From Tritrichomonas musculus (taxonomy: Eukaryota; Parabasalia; Tritrichomonadida; Tritrichomonadidae), in assembly GCA_039105265.1 (NCBI GenBank), contig JAPFFF010000044.1, positions 1,116,001 through 1,180,000 on the forward strand: DNA of 64,000 nucleotides, given 5' to 3'. Numbering within the stretch: position 1 is the stretch's first letter; each line of letters opens with the position of its first letter. Under the pieces are notes generated by a model. The model was not told where the DNA came from, did no database searches, and was given only the letters and a program-made list of their open reading frames with translations. Both the position numbers and the translations under genes were made by a program. This document shows, in pieces, positions 20,830 to 29,725 of this stretch.

Positions 20830-21081
20830 GTAGTATATACGAGTCGGTTTCCGCTGGGGCTGGCACCCACACCGTCAACACGAACTCGTCATAAAAGAAA
20901 AAGAAAAGAAAAGAAAAAGAAAAAGAAAAGAAAAATAAAAAAAAAATCTTCTTCTTCTTTTCATGTTATCCCACCCACCCACCTCAACGCTTACCATCAA
21001 TGAAACGGCACAGGTACCCCACCCCACAACCGCCCATCTATGAAACGGCACAGGTACCAGCCCCGAGAATCTCGTACCTAC
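20830..21081. repeat. Left terminal inverted repeat of the Polinton
   Basis: In order inward: AGTAGTATATACGAGTCGG, a G+C-rich block, a long A/AAAG purine tract (about 20897-20960), a C-rich CCCACCCACCCACCTC block, then two copies of ATGAAACGGCACAGGTACC about 41 bp apart, and CCGAGAATCTCGTACCTAC. The duplicated block may be an integrase-binding site. Confidence 0.95.
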
Positions 21082-21085
21082 CTCC

Positions 21086-23683
21086 TTATAATGAATGTAT
21101 CTCATTCTTGGTATTATCTTCAGCTAAGATACCATTTGATGTAAAGAATGTCGAATTAATCGCTATGAAATTAGCGGTTGCATTGACCACTAAATTGCCA
21201 CTACTTAATGGAAATTCAATATTGTTTAACCAGATCTTAGTTGGTTCACATTGATATTCACTCGTAGGTGAATTTTTAACATTGAATGATATATTAATTT
21301 TAATTTCTTTATCACTGGTAACATTATTTTTGTTTTCATGATATGTCAAATAGAGGGTTGCCTCATATGCATCAAATGGTTGTTCGAATTGGTAACGAAT
21401 GCTAGTACTATTTGGTACGTTGAATGTATACTTAATTCGCGTTAATTTATTCACTAATGCAGTTAACCTAGCTTCCATTGCTGCTATAGTATCTTTTAAT
21501 GCGATATTTTCACCCTCTAATGTCTCTATCCTACGTATAAGTACTTCTAGACCTTCATTAGCTTCATCCACAGTAGGGTAGTTATCAAACTCAGCCTCTA
21601 GCTCATTGACCTTCTCAGCTAACAACTTGAAACAAGGTTTGAGTGAATCCCTAAACATATTGCTGATATCCATAGCACCACTTAATGTCAAGGTTCCAGT
21701 ATCAGGGTTATCATTCTCATCAGTAAAAGGTAGTTCATCTAGTTGCTTATACTCTTCCTCACACCAGGTAATTATAGGTGTTATATCTTTGGTTATGCTT
21801 CTTGCTGTAGTACCTGACATGAAGTTAATGCTATTTCTAACCAAATCACTCATACCTTTGGTTGACTTATGAGAGAATAACCTTTTAAGGAATCCTCCAC
21901 CTTTTATGGTAGGAAAGCTTATACCATCTGGAAATAGCTGCATACCAATAGAACCTATTGACCCAGCAGTACCTGCAACTCCAAAAGCTAATGCAGTCCA
22001 TGAGACTATACGCAAATTATCTACATCATCCTCCAGATGTTGAGTAACTTGTTCAGTCCTTGATACTCTACCTTTTAAGCTTTCCATAACAGTGTTCATT
22101 TCGTTAACATCATAGCTAATAACATCTACATTGTTGGTAACTAAGTTTAAATCACTCCTCATAGTAGTAATATTATCAGCAGTAATTATCTTAGAGGAGG
22201 TAATATTATAATCAGTATATAAGGTCGTTGCCCCATTAGGATTTGGGGATACTTCATAAAATTGCTGCTTAATGATATACTCGAATGGGTTAGTAGTTGA
22301 ATCCCAATGAACCTCATCTATTGGGTCAACATATTCATCAGCTAAATATATCTTAATATCCCTTGAGTCATTAGTAGTCGAAGCTGCATATGTATATTCA
22401 AGCTTTTCACATGAATCAAGTACACCATGTAAGAACAACCATACCTTGTCTCCTCCATTACCTTCTTTTCCAGTAGGTCGAACTGAGAACCTATTTGCAT
22501 TTTTAGAACCTTCAAGAGTTATATCTAGGTAGAGTTCATCAATAGCACTAGTTTCTAATTTATTAGTCGCATTATTCATCTTATAGCACCTTATTGCTTC
22601 TATATCATATCCATCTTTTGTACCTCCTTGACTTGTTTGATATCCTAGACCATATTTCGAAAAAGGTTCTATCTCCCCTGTCTTTAATTTTACAAAACAG
22701 TCTATTTTGCACTTACCTCCATGAATCATGTAATGTAGTAGGTTATCAGGTGAGTAGTCATTAGGCTTATTAATCAGTTTCATGTTCCTCTCACTCCTCT
22801 TGACTTGTATGTAGGTACCATCTTCACCATACTCATTCTCCTTATTTAATCCATTAACTAATCTACCATTGATATGACCTTGTATGTTATCACCTACCCA
22901 TTTTGTACCATCCCATGATAAAAACCACTTATTACCAAAACAATACTCATTAAACCTAAACTCTAAGTCATTAGGTATAGTATATCCTGTATCTATGTTC
23001 CATTGAAGTAACCAATATTTCTTGTTATCTATCACAACCTGACTAGTTGATGTAGGCTTATATAAGTATAGTACATCACTTTTACGTAAACTTAATGCAT
23101 TATCAGCTTTTATTATAGAACACTTTATTGCCTTCTCTGTCTGTAAAGAATCAGTTATATATTCATTCATTATGCTCAACTCCCCATTCAGCCACAAGGT
23201 ATATGGGTTGAAGTCTAGTTTACTATCAAAAGCTATATTCATATATCCCATAATGGTACTATTATTTATACTGCATCCATTACTACTTTTAGTTATCAAA
23301 GGAGAATATACTTGACCATCCTTAACATATATGTAGAACTCCTTGACTAAATTACCACTTGTATCATATACTATATTCTTCCTCAATACTATCTTAAATA
23401 TATTAGTCTGGGTTTTTATTTCGTTGAGCTTATTCATGAAGTCTTCAGGCAAATTAACAAACTTAAGGATATTGTAAGTTGTTGTTGAAGACTCAAATGA
23501 TACATACTGTATATTTTTATTTTTAATATCAACTTCTGGTAAACCTTCGACCTCATTAAATAAATGACCTGTCTGTACATAGTTATCTAAGTCACCCAAG
23601 GTTAATAACTGGCTACCTTTTCGAGTAGCATCCCCTATCTTAAACTGTATATCTCCTTTAAATCTTGTAGTAGTATCACTCAT
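21086..23683 (-). CDS. Very large structural-type protein A (865 residues)
   Basis: I chose the ATG at 23683 (MSDTTTRFKG) because a TTTTATTTAACTAAA leader precedes it as in other genes of the element; the open frame runs further upstream. The middle contains a module shared with the protein at 25591-28968: YLYKP..., LQWNIDTGYTIPN, a WDGTKW block, and QQFYEVSPNPN followed by DYNITSSKI and MRSDLN. A hydrophobic segment (LAFGVAGTAGSIGSIG) follows, then a coiled coil with YPTVDE and IAAMEARLTALVNKL, and a beta-rich C-terminus. Length, modular make-up and coiled coils suggest a fibre- or spike-like virion protein, but no known family is recognised. It ends 4 bp inside the left terminal repeat's inner border. 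Confidence 0.8.
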   Translation of the reverse strand: MSDTTTRFKGDIQFKIGDATRKGSQLLTLGDLDNYVQTGHLFNEVEGLPEVDIKNKNIQYVSFESSTTTYNILKFVNLPEDFMNKLNEIKTQTNIFKIVLRKNIVYDTSGNLVKEFYIYVKDGQVYSPLITKSSNGCSINNSTIMGYMNIAFDSKLDFNPYTLWLNGELSIMNEYITDSLQTEKAIKCSIIKADNALSLRKSDVLYLYKPTSTSQVVIDNKKYWLLQWNIDTGYTIPNDLEFRFNEYCFGNKWFLSWDGTKWVGDNIQGHINGRLVNGLNKENEYGEDGTYIQVKRSERNMKLINKPNDYSPDNLLHYMIHGGKCKIDCFVKLKTGEIEPFSKYGLGYQTSQGGTKDGYDIEAIRCYKMNNATNKLETSAIDELYLDITLEGSKNANRFSVRPTGKEGNGGDKVWLFLHGVLDSCEKLEYTYAASTTNDSRDIKIYLADEYVDPIDEVHWDSTTNPFEYIIKQQFYEVSPNPNGATTLYTDYNITSSKIITADNITTMRSDLNLVTNNVDVISYDVNEMNTVMESLKGRVSRTEQVTQHLEDDVDNLRIVSWTALAFGVAGTAGSIGSIGMQLFPDGISFPTIKGGGFLKRLFSHKSTKGMSDLVRNSINFMSGTTARSITKDITPIITWCEEEYKQLDELPFTDENDNPDTGTLTLSGAMDISNMFRDSLKPCFKLLAEKVNELEAEFDNYPTVDEANEGLEVLIRRIETLEGENIALKDTIAAMEARLTALVNKLTRIKYTFNVPNSTSIRYQFEQPFDAYEATLYLTYHENKNNVTSDKEIKINISFNVKNSPTSEYQCEPTKIWLNNIEFPLSSGNLVVNATANFIAINSTFFTSNGILAEDNTKNEIHSL

Positions 23684-23702
23684 TTTAGTTAAATAAAACT
23701 TC

Positions 23703-25532
23703 TCATTCGATGTTAGCACATTTAGCTTCAAGTGCTGCAAGTCTTGCCTCAAGAGTATCAATATATGCATCCTTCTGGTCTATCATTTCCTTCACTTCTA
23801 CTTTAGTAATATAAGCAGTCATATCTATATCTTCTAATGGATGTTTTGTACTTGACTTATTTTCAAGCTCTTTGATTTTCTCGCACATGAATGCTATTGT
23901 ACCCTTTAAAGTATCGCGATATGTCTTTGCAATATTAATACATGTATCAAATGAAACCATCATCTTATCAGCATCCTTCATTGTTATTTCAAGTTCAGGT
24001 TCATCATCTGTTTCTTCATGATATGCCCATGCAAGAATCTTTTCTAATACATCTTCCTCTGCTAATGTCTCTGGGTTATCATTACGACGGAACCAACTTG
24101 GAATATTAAATAATCCTATTCTATTTGCTACATATGCTTCTGCTGCTACTCCTGCTATAGCTGCTGCATCACCAGGATGATGTCTAACAAACTGCCATTG
24201 ACCATGTAAGAACCTTCTAGCAACATAACCTACTGCTCCCATAATAACTTGAGTAGTTGCACTTATAACACCATCTTGTTGGTACATTTCTATCACTCCA
24301 TTTACAATATTAATTACATGTAGTCTTCTTCTATCTATTGTAGCAACTACATTTCCATTATATAGTACTTGTGTTATTTCTTCACCAGTTGTTTCATCTA
24401 ATGTGTCATTAAAAGCTAAAAGATTACCATGAGAATAAATATTATCCATTAGTTCTCCTCTTTGTTCATCACTCATTTGTTCTATCATTCTTGCTGTTAT
24501 TGCTGGTGTTGTTCCTGGTACTGTCCAAGTATCTGTTGTGGCAACAAGGTCATAATGTTGATATCTAACTCCATTTGCATTGACTTCTATCTGTGAATTT
24601 ATTCCAACAAATCGTACTTGACCTCCACTAATATTTGCTGTAGTTGGTGCTGAATAATCAATAGTAGCAACAATTGGATCAATAGTCTCTCCTCTATGAT
24701 CAATAATATTTATCCATGCTTCCATTGTTTGGTCATTCAAGTAAGGTTCTAATCCAATATCTCCATTTTGTACAAATGGTAAATTTAATCTGTCTTGCAT
24801 AGATAATTGTTCAATATCTCTCGCTGTGTATGTTGTTCCTTCCCATTCTATTGACCAATTATTATCAGTAGCTCTATGTATTCTATCTGTCATCTCAATA
24901 TCAGCTGGTCTTATTAGAGTCCTTCGTTGAAATACATTATTATGGATAATGAGTTGGTCATTATAAAACAAATCATACACATTAAACCACTCTCTTCCAT
25001 GATATTGGATACGTAAGATATCAGGATGACTAGCAACTAATGCATTTCGTTCTGCTCTTGTCATATCTGCAATATCTTCTAAGGTATACTGGATTCCAGA
25101 TATATTGATAACAGGAACTTGATTCCTAAGTGCAATCGTAGTTGAAGCTGTATTTGTCATTGTAGTCTGTGGTACAGTTATATCTGTTCGAATCTCATCT
25201 GTTTCATCTGTAACAACTTGTGGCTGAACTTCTCTATGAGTTCTCTCTAATGATTGCTCAGTGGTTGTGATAGTATTTGTTGCATTATCAGTATCATTAT
25301 CAGTTATTGTAATCGAGGATGAATTAATATTTAATGTTTCAGTTCCATTTGTATCTGGTCTATTCCTAAAGAAGTGTAAGACATTCGAACCAAGTGTAGC
25401 AATAGCATTTCCTAACTGAGTCAGTGCATGTGTTGTCGAAAGGACAACCTGTGTAGCTGAGAATGTTGAAATAGCTCCAGCAACAGGATTTTGAACAGTT
25501 GTTGTTATTGGTAAAAATCTTTCCATAGTCAT
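23703..25532 (-). CDS. Large structural-type protein B (609 residues)
   Basis: The likely start is the ATG at 25532 (MTMERFLPITTT), or the second Met two codons on; the open frame upstream overlaps the neighbouring gene's glycine-rich end. The first 60 residues are hydrophobic/Thr-rich. The middle has several repeats of an ITARDIEQLSMQDRLNL-like block (also DIADMTRAERNAL and ARMIEQMSDEQRGEL), each followed by a predicted beta segment. The C-terminus is a coiled coil, IDTLEARLAALEAKCANIE, similar to the coil of protein A. Function is unknown; the triple repeat and coil suggest an oligomeric virion or surface protein. Confidence 0.75.
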   Translation of the reverse strand: MTMERFLPITTTVQNPVAGAISTFSATQVVLSTTHALTQLGNAIATLGSNVLHFFRNRPDTNGTETLNINSSSITITDNDTDNATNTITTTEQSLERTHREVQPQVVTDETDEIRTDITVPQTTMTNTASTTIALRNQVPVINISGIQYTLEDIADMTRAERNALVASHPDILRIQYHGREWFNVYDLFYNDQLIIHNNVFQRRTLIRPADIEMTDRIHRATDNNWSIEWEGTTYTARDIEQLSMQDRLNLPFVQNGDIGLEPYLNDQTMEAWINIIDHRGETIDPIVATIDYSAPTTANISGGQVRFVGINSQIEVNANGVRYQHYDLVATTDTWTVPGTTPAITARMIEQMSDEQRGELMDNIYSHGNLLAFNDTLDETTGEEITQVLYNGNVVATIDRRRLHVINIVNGVIEMYQQDGVISATTQVIMGAVGYVARRFLHGQWQFVRHHPGDAAAIAGVAAEAYVANRIGLFNIPSWFRRNDNPETLAEEDVLEKILAWAYHEETDDEPELEITMKDADKMMVSFDTCINIAKTYRDTLKGTIAFMCEKIKELENKSSTKHPLEDIDMTAYITKVEVKEMIDQKDAYIDTLEARLAALEAKCANIE

Positions 25533-25590
25533 CTTATCAGCCTTCAAATCAACATTCACCAAAAACTTACCTTGAAAGCCACTACCTCCA

Positions 25591-28500
25591 TCACCTGGAT
25601 AAACCACCACCACCACCTCCTCCTCCACCATTTCCTCCTGGACCTGCTGGGAAAGGTCTTGTTTGATATGTATTAATAGTTACAGAGTTATTGGACATAT
25701 TTAATGTTGAAAGGGCACTTGCAATACAAACTGTTGTTGCTAAAATATTTAATATACTATTCGCAACTGCTACACCTTGTTTAATACTATCAGTATATTC
25801 ATTATACATGGCTTGAATTCTCATTTGTTCAACTAGATTATCAACTGTCTGTTTCAATAAAGCATAATCATAGGCTAATATATCTGTGATTCCACCAACA
25901 ACATTTAAATCTCGACGCATAGTCATGATATTATCAGCCCATATAATCTTTGATGAATAAATATTATAATCTGTCGATATGGTAGTGCATTTTCTTGGGT
26001 CTGGCTCTACTTCATAAAATTGTTGTTGAATAATTATATCGAATGGATTAACTTTCACATCAAAATCAAATAATTCTTTCTCTATATATATTCGAATGTT
26101 CTTATGATTAAATCCTTCAATGATTTTAATGGAATGCCTTTTTTCTCGATGATAATTAAATGATTCGAGACAAGGATTTGACCCATAGGTATGCATAACA
26201 CCTGAATTAATACAATGAGTAGGATGACAATCCCATTTTAATTCAGTTATATTTCCATTAATATTTAGGTCAGCATAAACATATAATCCATCATCTGCAT
26301 TTAATCCACTTGGTGCATCAACATACATTCTAGCTTGTTCATATTTATATCCATCTTGAGTTAAAGTACCTGAACCACTTGAATCAAAAGTTGCAGTTAT
26401 TCCTTCACTTAATATGGTTCCATCTTTCTTAACAACCCTCCAATTGGTAAGATAATCTTTCAAGATATGAGCATAATTATCATCATCTGTTAAATCTTCC
26501 TTTATTGTTCCTTTTATCCATCTCCCAATTCTTTCGTTATGTTTGATTGTTAAAGCAGGAGCACCGTTATTTGTGTTCATGTATGATATCTTTTCTGTAC
26601 ACATGTTTTGACAATTATTTCCTGTCCAATTTTTACCATCCCATGTTAATTCCCAGTTATGACCAAATAGATAGTCTTTGAATCTAAATACTAAATTTTG
26701 TGGTATGTCATAATCTTTATCTATATCCCATCTCATACAATAATAATTGGATTCTTCATACGTCTTAGATGGTCTATATAAATATAACTGGTCTGATTCC
26801 TTCAAGGTAAAATACTTGGAGTCAGTTGATGGAGTAGAGGGAACAACATCATAGATTGTTTGATATTTGGAGACCAATGAGTTATATTGATTTCGAAATA
26901 CTTCTAATATATCATCATCAATCTCAATTACAATTTTATTTCCATCAGGGTCAACAATATCAAAGCTATTTTCATCATCAGTATTAACAACGTCATTATC
27001 ATCAACTTCAAGTGTACGAGCATGAGGAGCAGGAGGATGTCGTGTAATCTTATTTACAATCCATTGGGCACCTCTTCCTATTGGTTCGAAAAGGGCAGCT
27101 ATTAGAATTACACATAAACAAAATGCCCCAACGCCTAAACCCCCAGCGATTGCATATACAAGTATTACGTAAACATACAGAATTAAATCAGAATAACCTC
27201 CTATATATTGCCAAAATTGAGCATCTATCCAATTTCCGCCTATCTGTATAATATTATTAACTAAATTCGGGTAGTTCATGATAAAATCAACTATGAAGTG
27301 CCATAAGTTGCTCCAAAATAATGTAAATGAGCTATATGCTATTTTAATCATTCGAATTCCTTCATTCTTTAATTCATCAATTTTGTTATTAAGTCTTGGT
27401 GTCAATTCTTTTATCTCATCAATGACCTGATGCAAATCTACATCCTTAAAGTCAGCATCTGCATCTTCTCCTCCAATATAAAAGATTACCCCCACTTTTT
27501 CATTATCTTTAACAGCTTCATATGCAATATCCACAATACTATCAATACCATACCAGATAAAATAAAATAAGTTATATATAATCTTCATAAATTCTTTTGT
27601 CGCAAAAGCAATTGTTTTATAAGTTAATTTAATAGGCTGTTTAGCAAGAGATAGGGTAGTTGAAATGATATTATACAATAAGTCTTTTATCCATCCTATT
27701 GTCTCTTTACTATATAACCAAAACTTGGATACTGTTAATTTGAGTACTTCTGGTTCTATTATTTTTGGAATCGTATATTCTTCGAGTTTCTTTAATTCAT
27801 CAATAGGAGGAATTACATAAACCATATCTTCTTTGTTAACTAACTCTTTTGGTGGTTCAGTTGGAGTAGGCGTAGGTGTAGGTGTAGGGTCTGGAGTTGG
27901 CTCAGGTGTTGGAGTAGGTGGTGGTGTTTCATCAATTTCTATTTTAACCTCATGTATTTCTGGTTCACCAGTTGTTTTATTAATTAGGCACATGGAAGTA
28001 TTACCACCTGTTAAGTTCAAGAGAGTCTCATAACTTATGGTTTGATCATTTAATGCATCTATCCATTTAGTAATATTAGCAGCTGTTGTATTTGTTTTCT
28101 CAGCAAAGTCTTTCATGTTATTTATCTTTGTCTCATTGACATCAAAGATAGTTTCATTAGTAGTTTCATTAACTTTTAAATCTACATATTTAATGGGCTC
28201 AATCTCAGTAAAATCAACAGTATTATTTTTTATCCACTTTGATATATTATCATTACTTGTACTTAACTCTTTTATTATAGTTTCCATGTTTTTAGGTTTT
28301 ATTGTATCTGTTCCATAGGTAATTGCTTTGGTAGTTTCATCTACATGTTCGACAATTATTTTTAAGTCCTTTAATGTATTCCAATCGATACTTGGAACAA
28401 TTGCATTATTAACTTCATCTATATTTTGAATCATTAAATTCATAACATCTAACATACCTTTTTGATTCGCTGTTAATGCTTCTATTAACTTCTTATATGT

Positions 28501-28968
28501 ACTAACATCATATTCTTCTTCTATTATATCTTTATCACTTATCTCTCCAGTGAAATATTTTAAGGTAGCTCCGGGTGCAATACCAGAATCTACATCTTCC
28601 CTCATTTTGGTTAAAAAGACTTCTAAATTTTTAGCACTATCTCTTAATCTTTCATATAGTTTATTGAGACTAGCACAATATTGTATTTTTGTCGTTAGTG
28701 TACCATCAGTATTCCATGTATATATACCTTTACCTCCCATAATGTTAAGAGCACCAAAAGACTCGAGCCCATTTTTATCCAGATAGTCACTAACCAATTT
28801 TATGTCTATCTCTTCCTTATTATATAAGCAACTGAATTTTGGATAATCTTTAGGGTCTCCACCTCTTATGATATCGATGTTGTTTTCATCATTAACACTT
28901 ATCTCTATGTCTTTGTCTTTTAGCTTCTCTGTTTCTCCTGATAACAAAGAATAAACTTTAATTGACAT
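25591..28968 (-). CDS. Very large membrane-type structural protein C (1125 residues)
   Basis: The start chosen is the ATG at 28968 (MSIKVYSLLSG), which faces a plus-strand gene starting 17 bases away. The N-terminal 380 residues are acidic and helical. A Pro/Thr linker (PTPTPTPTPTEPP) follows, then amphipathic and hydrophobic helices, including a strong membrane segment around VYVILVYAIAGGLGVGAF and another around LCVILIAALF. The C-terminal 350 residues repeat the module of protein A: YLYRPSKT, MRWDIDKDYDIPQN, a WDGKNW block, QQFYEVEPDP, DYNIYSSKI and MRRDLN. It ends in a Gly-rich tail. A and C are therefore paralogues over this module. An envelope or fibre role is possible but unproven. Confidence 0.8.
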   Translation of the reverse strand: MSIKVYSLLSGETEKLKDKDIEISVNDENNIDIIRGGDPKDYPKFSCLYNKEEIDIKLVSDYLDKNGLESFGALNIMGGKGIYTWNTDGTLTTKIQYCASLNKLYERLRDSAKNLEVFLTKMREDVDSGIAPGATLKYFTGEISDKDIIEEEYDVSTYKKLIEALTANQKGMLDVMNLMIQNIDEVNNAIVPSIDWNTLKDLKIIVEHVDETTKAITYGTDTIKPKNMETIIKELSTSNDNISKWIKNNTVDFTEIEPIKYVDLKVNETTNETIFDVNETKINNMKDFAEKTNTTAANITKWIDALNDQTISYETLLNLTGGNTSMCLINKTTGEPEIHEVKIEIDETPPPTPTPEPTPDPTPTPTPTPTEPPKELVNKEDMVYVIPPIDELKKLEEYTIPKIIEPEVLKLTVSKFWLYSKETIGWIKDLLYNIISTTLSLAKQPIKLTYKTIAFATKEFMKIIYNLFYFIWYGIDSIVDIAYEAVKDNEKVGVIFYIGGEDADADFKDVDLHQVIDEIKELTPRLNNKIDELKNEGIRMIKIAYSSFTLFWSNLWHFIVDFIMNYPNLVNNIIQIGGNWIDAQFWQYIGGYSDLILYVYVILVYAIAGGLGVGAFCLCVILIAALFEPIGRGAQWIVNKITRHPPAPHARTLEVDDNDVVNTDDENSFDIVDPDGNKIVIEIDDDILEVFRNQYNSLVSKYQTIYDVVPSTPSTDSKYFTLKESDQLYLYRPSKTYEESNYYCMRWDIDKDYDIPQNLVFRFKDYLFGHNWELTWDGKNWTGNNCQNMCTEKISYMNTNNGAPALTIKHNERIGRWIKGTIKEDLTDDDNYAHILKDYLTNWRVVKKDGTILSEGITATFDSSGSGTLTQDGYKYEQARMYVDAPSGLNADDGLYVYADLNINGNITELKWDCHPTHCINSGVMHTYGSNPCLESFNYHREKRHSIKIIEGFNHKNIRIYIEKELFDFDVKVNPFDIIIQQQFYEVEPDPRKCTTISTDYNIYSSKIIWADNIMTMRRDLNVVGGITDILAYDYALLKQTVDNLVEQMRIQAMYNEYTDSIKQGVAVANSILNILATTVCIASALSTLNMSNNSVTINTYQTRPFPAGPGGNGGGGGGGGGLSR

Positions 28969-28984
28969 TTTAGGATATAATAAA
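28969..28984. promoter_or_regulatory. 16-bp divergent promoter region
   Basis: Only 16 bases separate two divergent ATGs (28968 minus, 28985 plus). The sequence is TTAGGATATAATAAA-like, and each strand presents a T-rich or ATAATAAA motif to its gene. Any promoter must overlap the two coding starts. Confidence 0.5.
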
Positions 28985-29725
28985 ATGCTAGTATCAGTAC
29001 AAAGCACAAATGCAGATGAATATAATAAGGTATCGGTTAATTTAGATATACCTTGGAAGTGTAAATATGTCAAGTATTATGTATCTTCATTAAGCACCTT
29101 GAGTAATATTCTGTTAACCAATGATGAAGATTATATTGAGATGTCAAGTGATTCAGTACCTATTAAAGCCTATTTTCGAACTCCTAAATTTTCTTATACA
29201 ATCAAAGAATTACAATCGGTATTAAATTTAATGTCTTGGTTTCAATGGGAGTATAAACAAGAAACAAGAACATTCCAAATAAAAACCACAATGAAGACTA
29301 CCATTACGTCTTTAACTCATCGAGCTGCATTAGTAACTGGTCTTTATAATACTCCATTGCCTTTAGAGTTACCTGCTAATACAACCTATATAATAAAAGA
29401 TATACCAATATTAAATCATACTAAGTTGTATCTAGTATCTCTACAAGGTAATGCCATATACTCGAATATAGGTGAACAACAATATACACCTTCAGTTATT
29501 GGTACAATAAATACCTTCACTGTAGATAAGAAACCACTTATCTATGATTTCGAGACTGAGGGTAAGCCTTTAAAAATAAAAACATTTACAGATTCATTAA
29601 AGTTTTTAGAATTAAGTTTAGTAGATTTTCAATACCAGCCGATATTGTTAAAAAGTCCTTTGTTCATAACTATCAAAATTAAACCATCTAACTCGACTGA
29701 TATCAATGATGTTATAACTAAGTAA
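28985..29725 (+). CDS. Beta-rich protein, possible capsid or penton-like (246 residues)
   Basis: A 246-residue protein with alternating hydrophobic beta-strand patterns throughout. It contains YTIKELQSVLN, SLTHRAALVTGLYN and PLPLELPANTTYII, and ends with a strand pair (LELSLVDFQYQPIL, then FITIKIKP). Strand order with a final LxIxIKP-type strand recalls the single jelly-roll minor capsid proteins of Polintons and adenovirus-like elements, but the 334-residue protein at 41572-42576 is a better candidate for that role. It is one of few plus-strand genes in the element. It ends convergently with the polymerase gene, overlapping by 8 bp. Confidence 0.6.
   Translation: MLVSVQSTNADEYNKVSVNLDIPWKCKYVKYYVSSLSTLSNILLTNDEDYIEMSSDSVPIKAYFRTPKFSYTIKELQSVLNLMSWFQWEYKQETRTFQIKTTMKTTITSLTHRAALVTGLYNTPLPLELPANTTYIIKDIPILNHTKLYLVSLQGNAIYSNIGEQQYTPSVIGTINTFTVDKKPLIYDFETEGKPLKIKTFTDSLKFLELSLVDFQYQPILLKSPLFITIKIKPSNSTDINDVITK

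Noticed and set aside
27833-28033. Plus-strand Gly/Val-rich frame
   Set aside because: It is the shadow of the Pro/Thr linker of large protein C.
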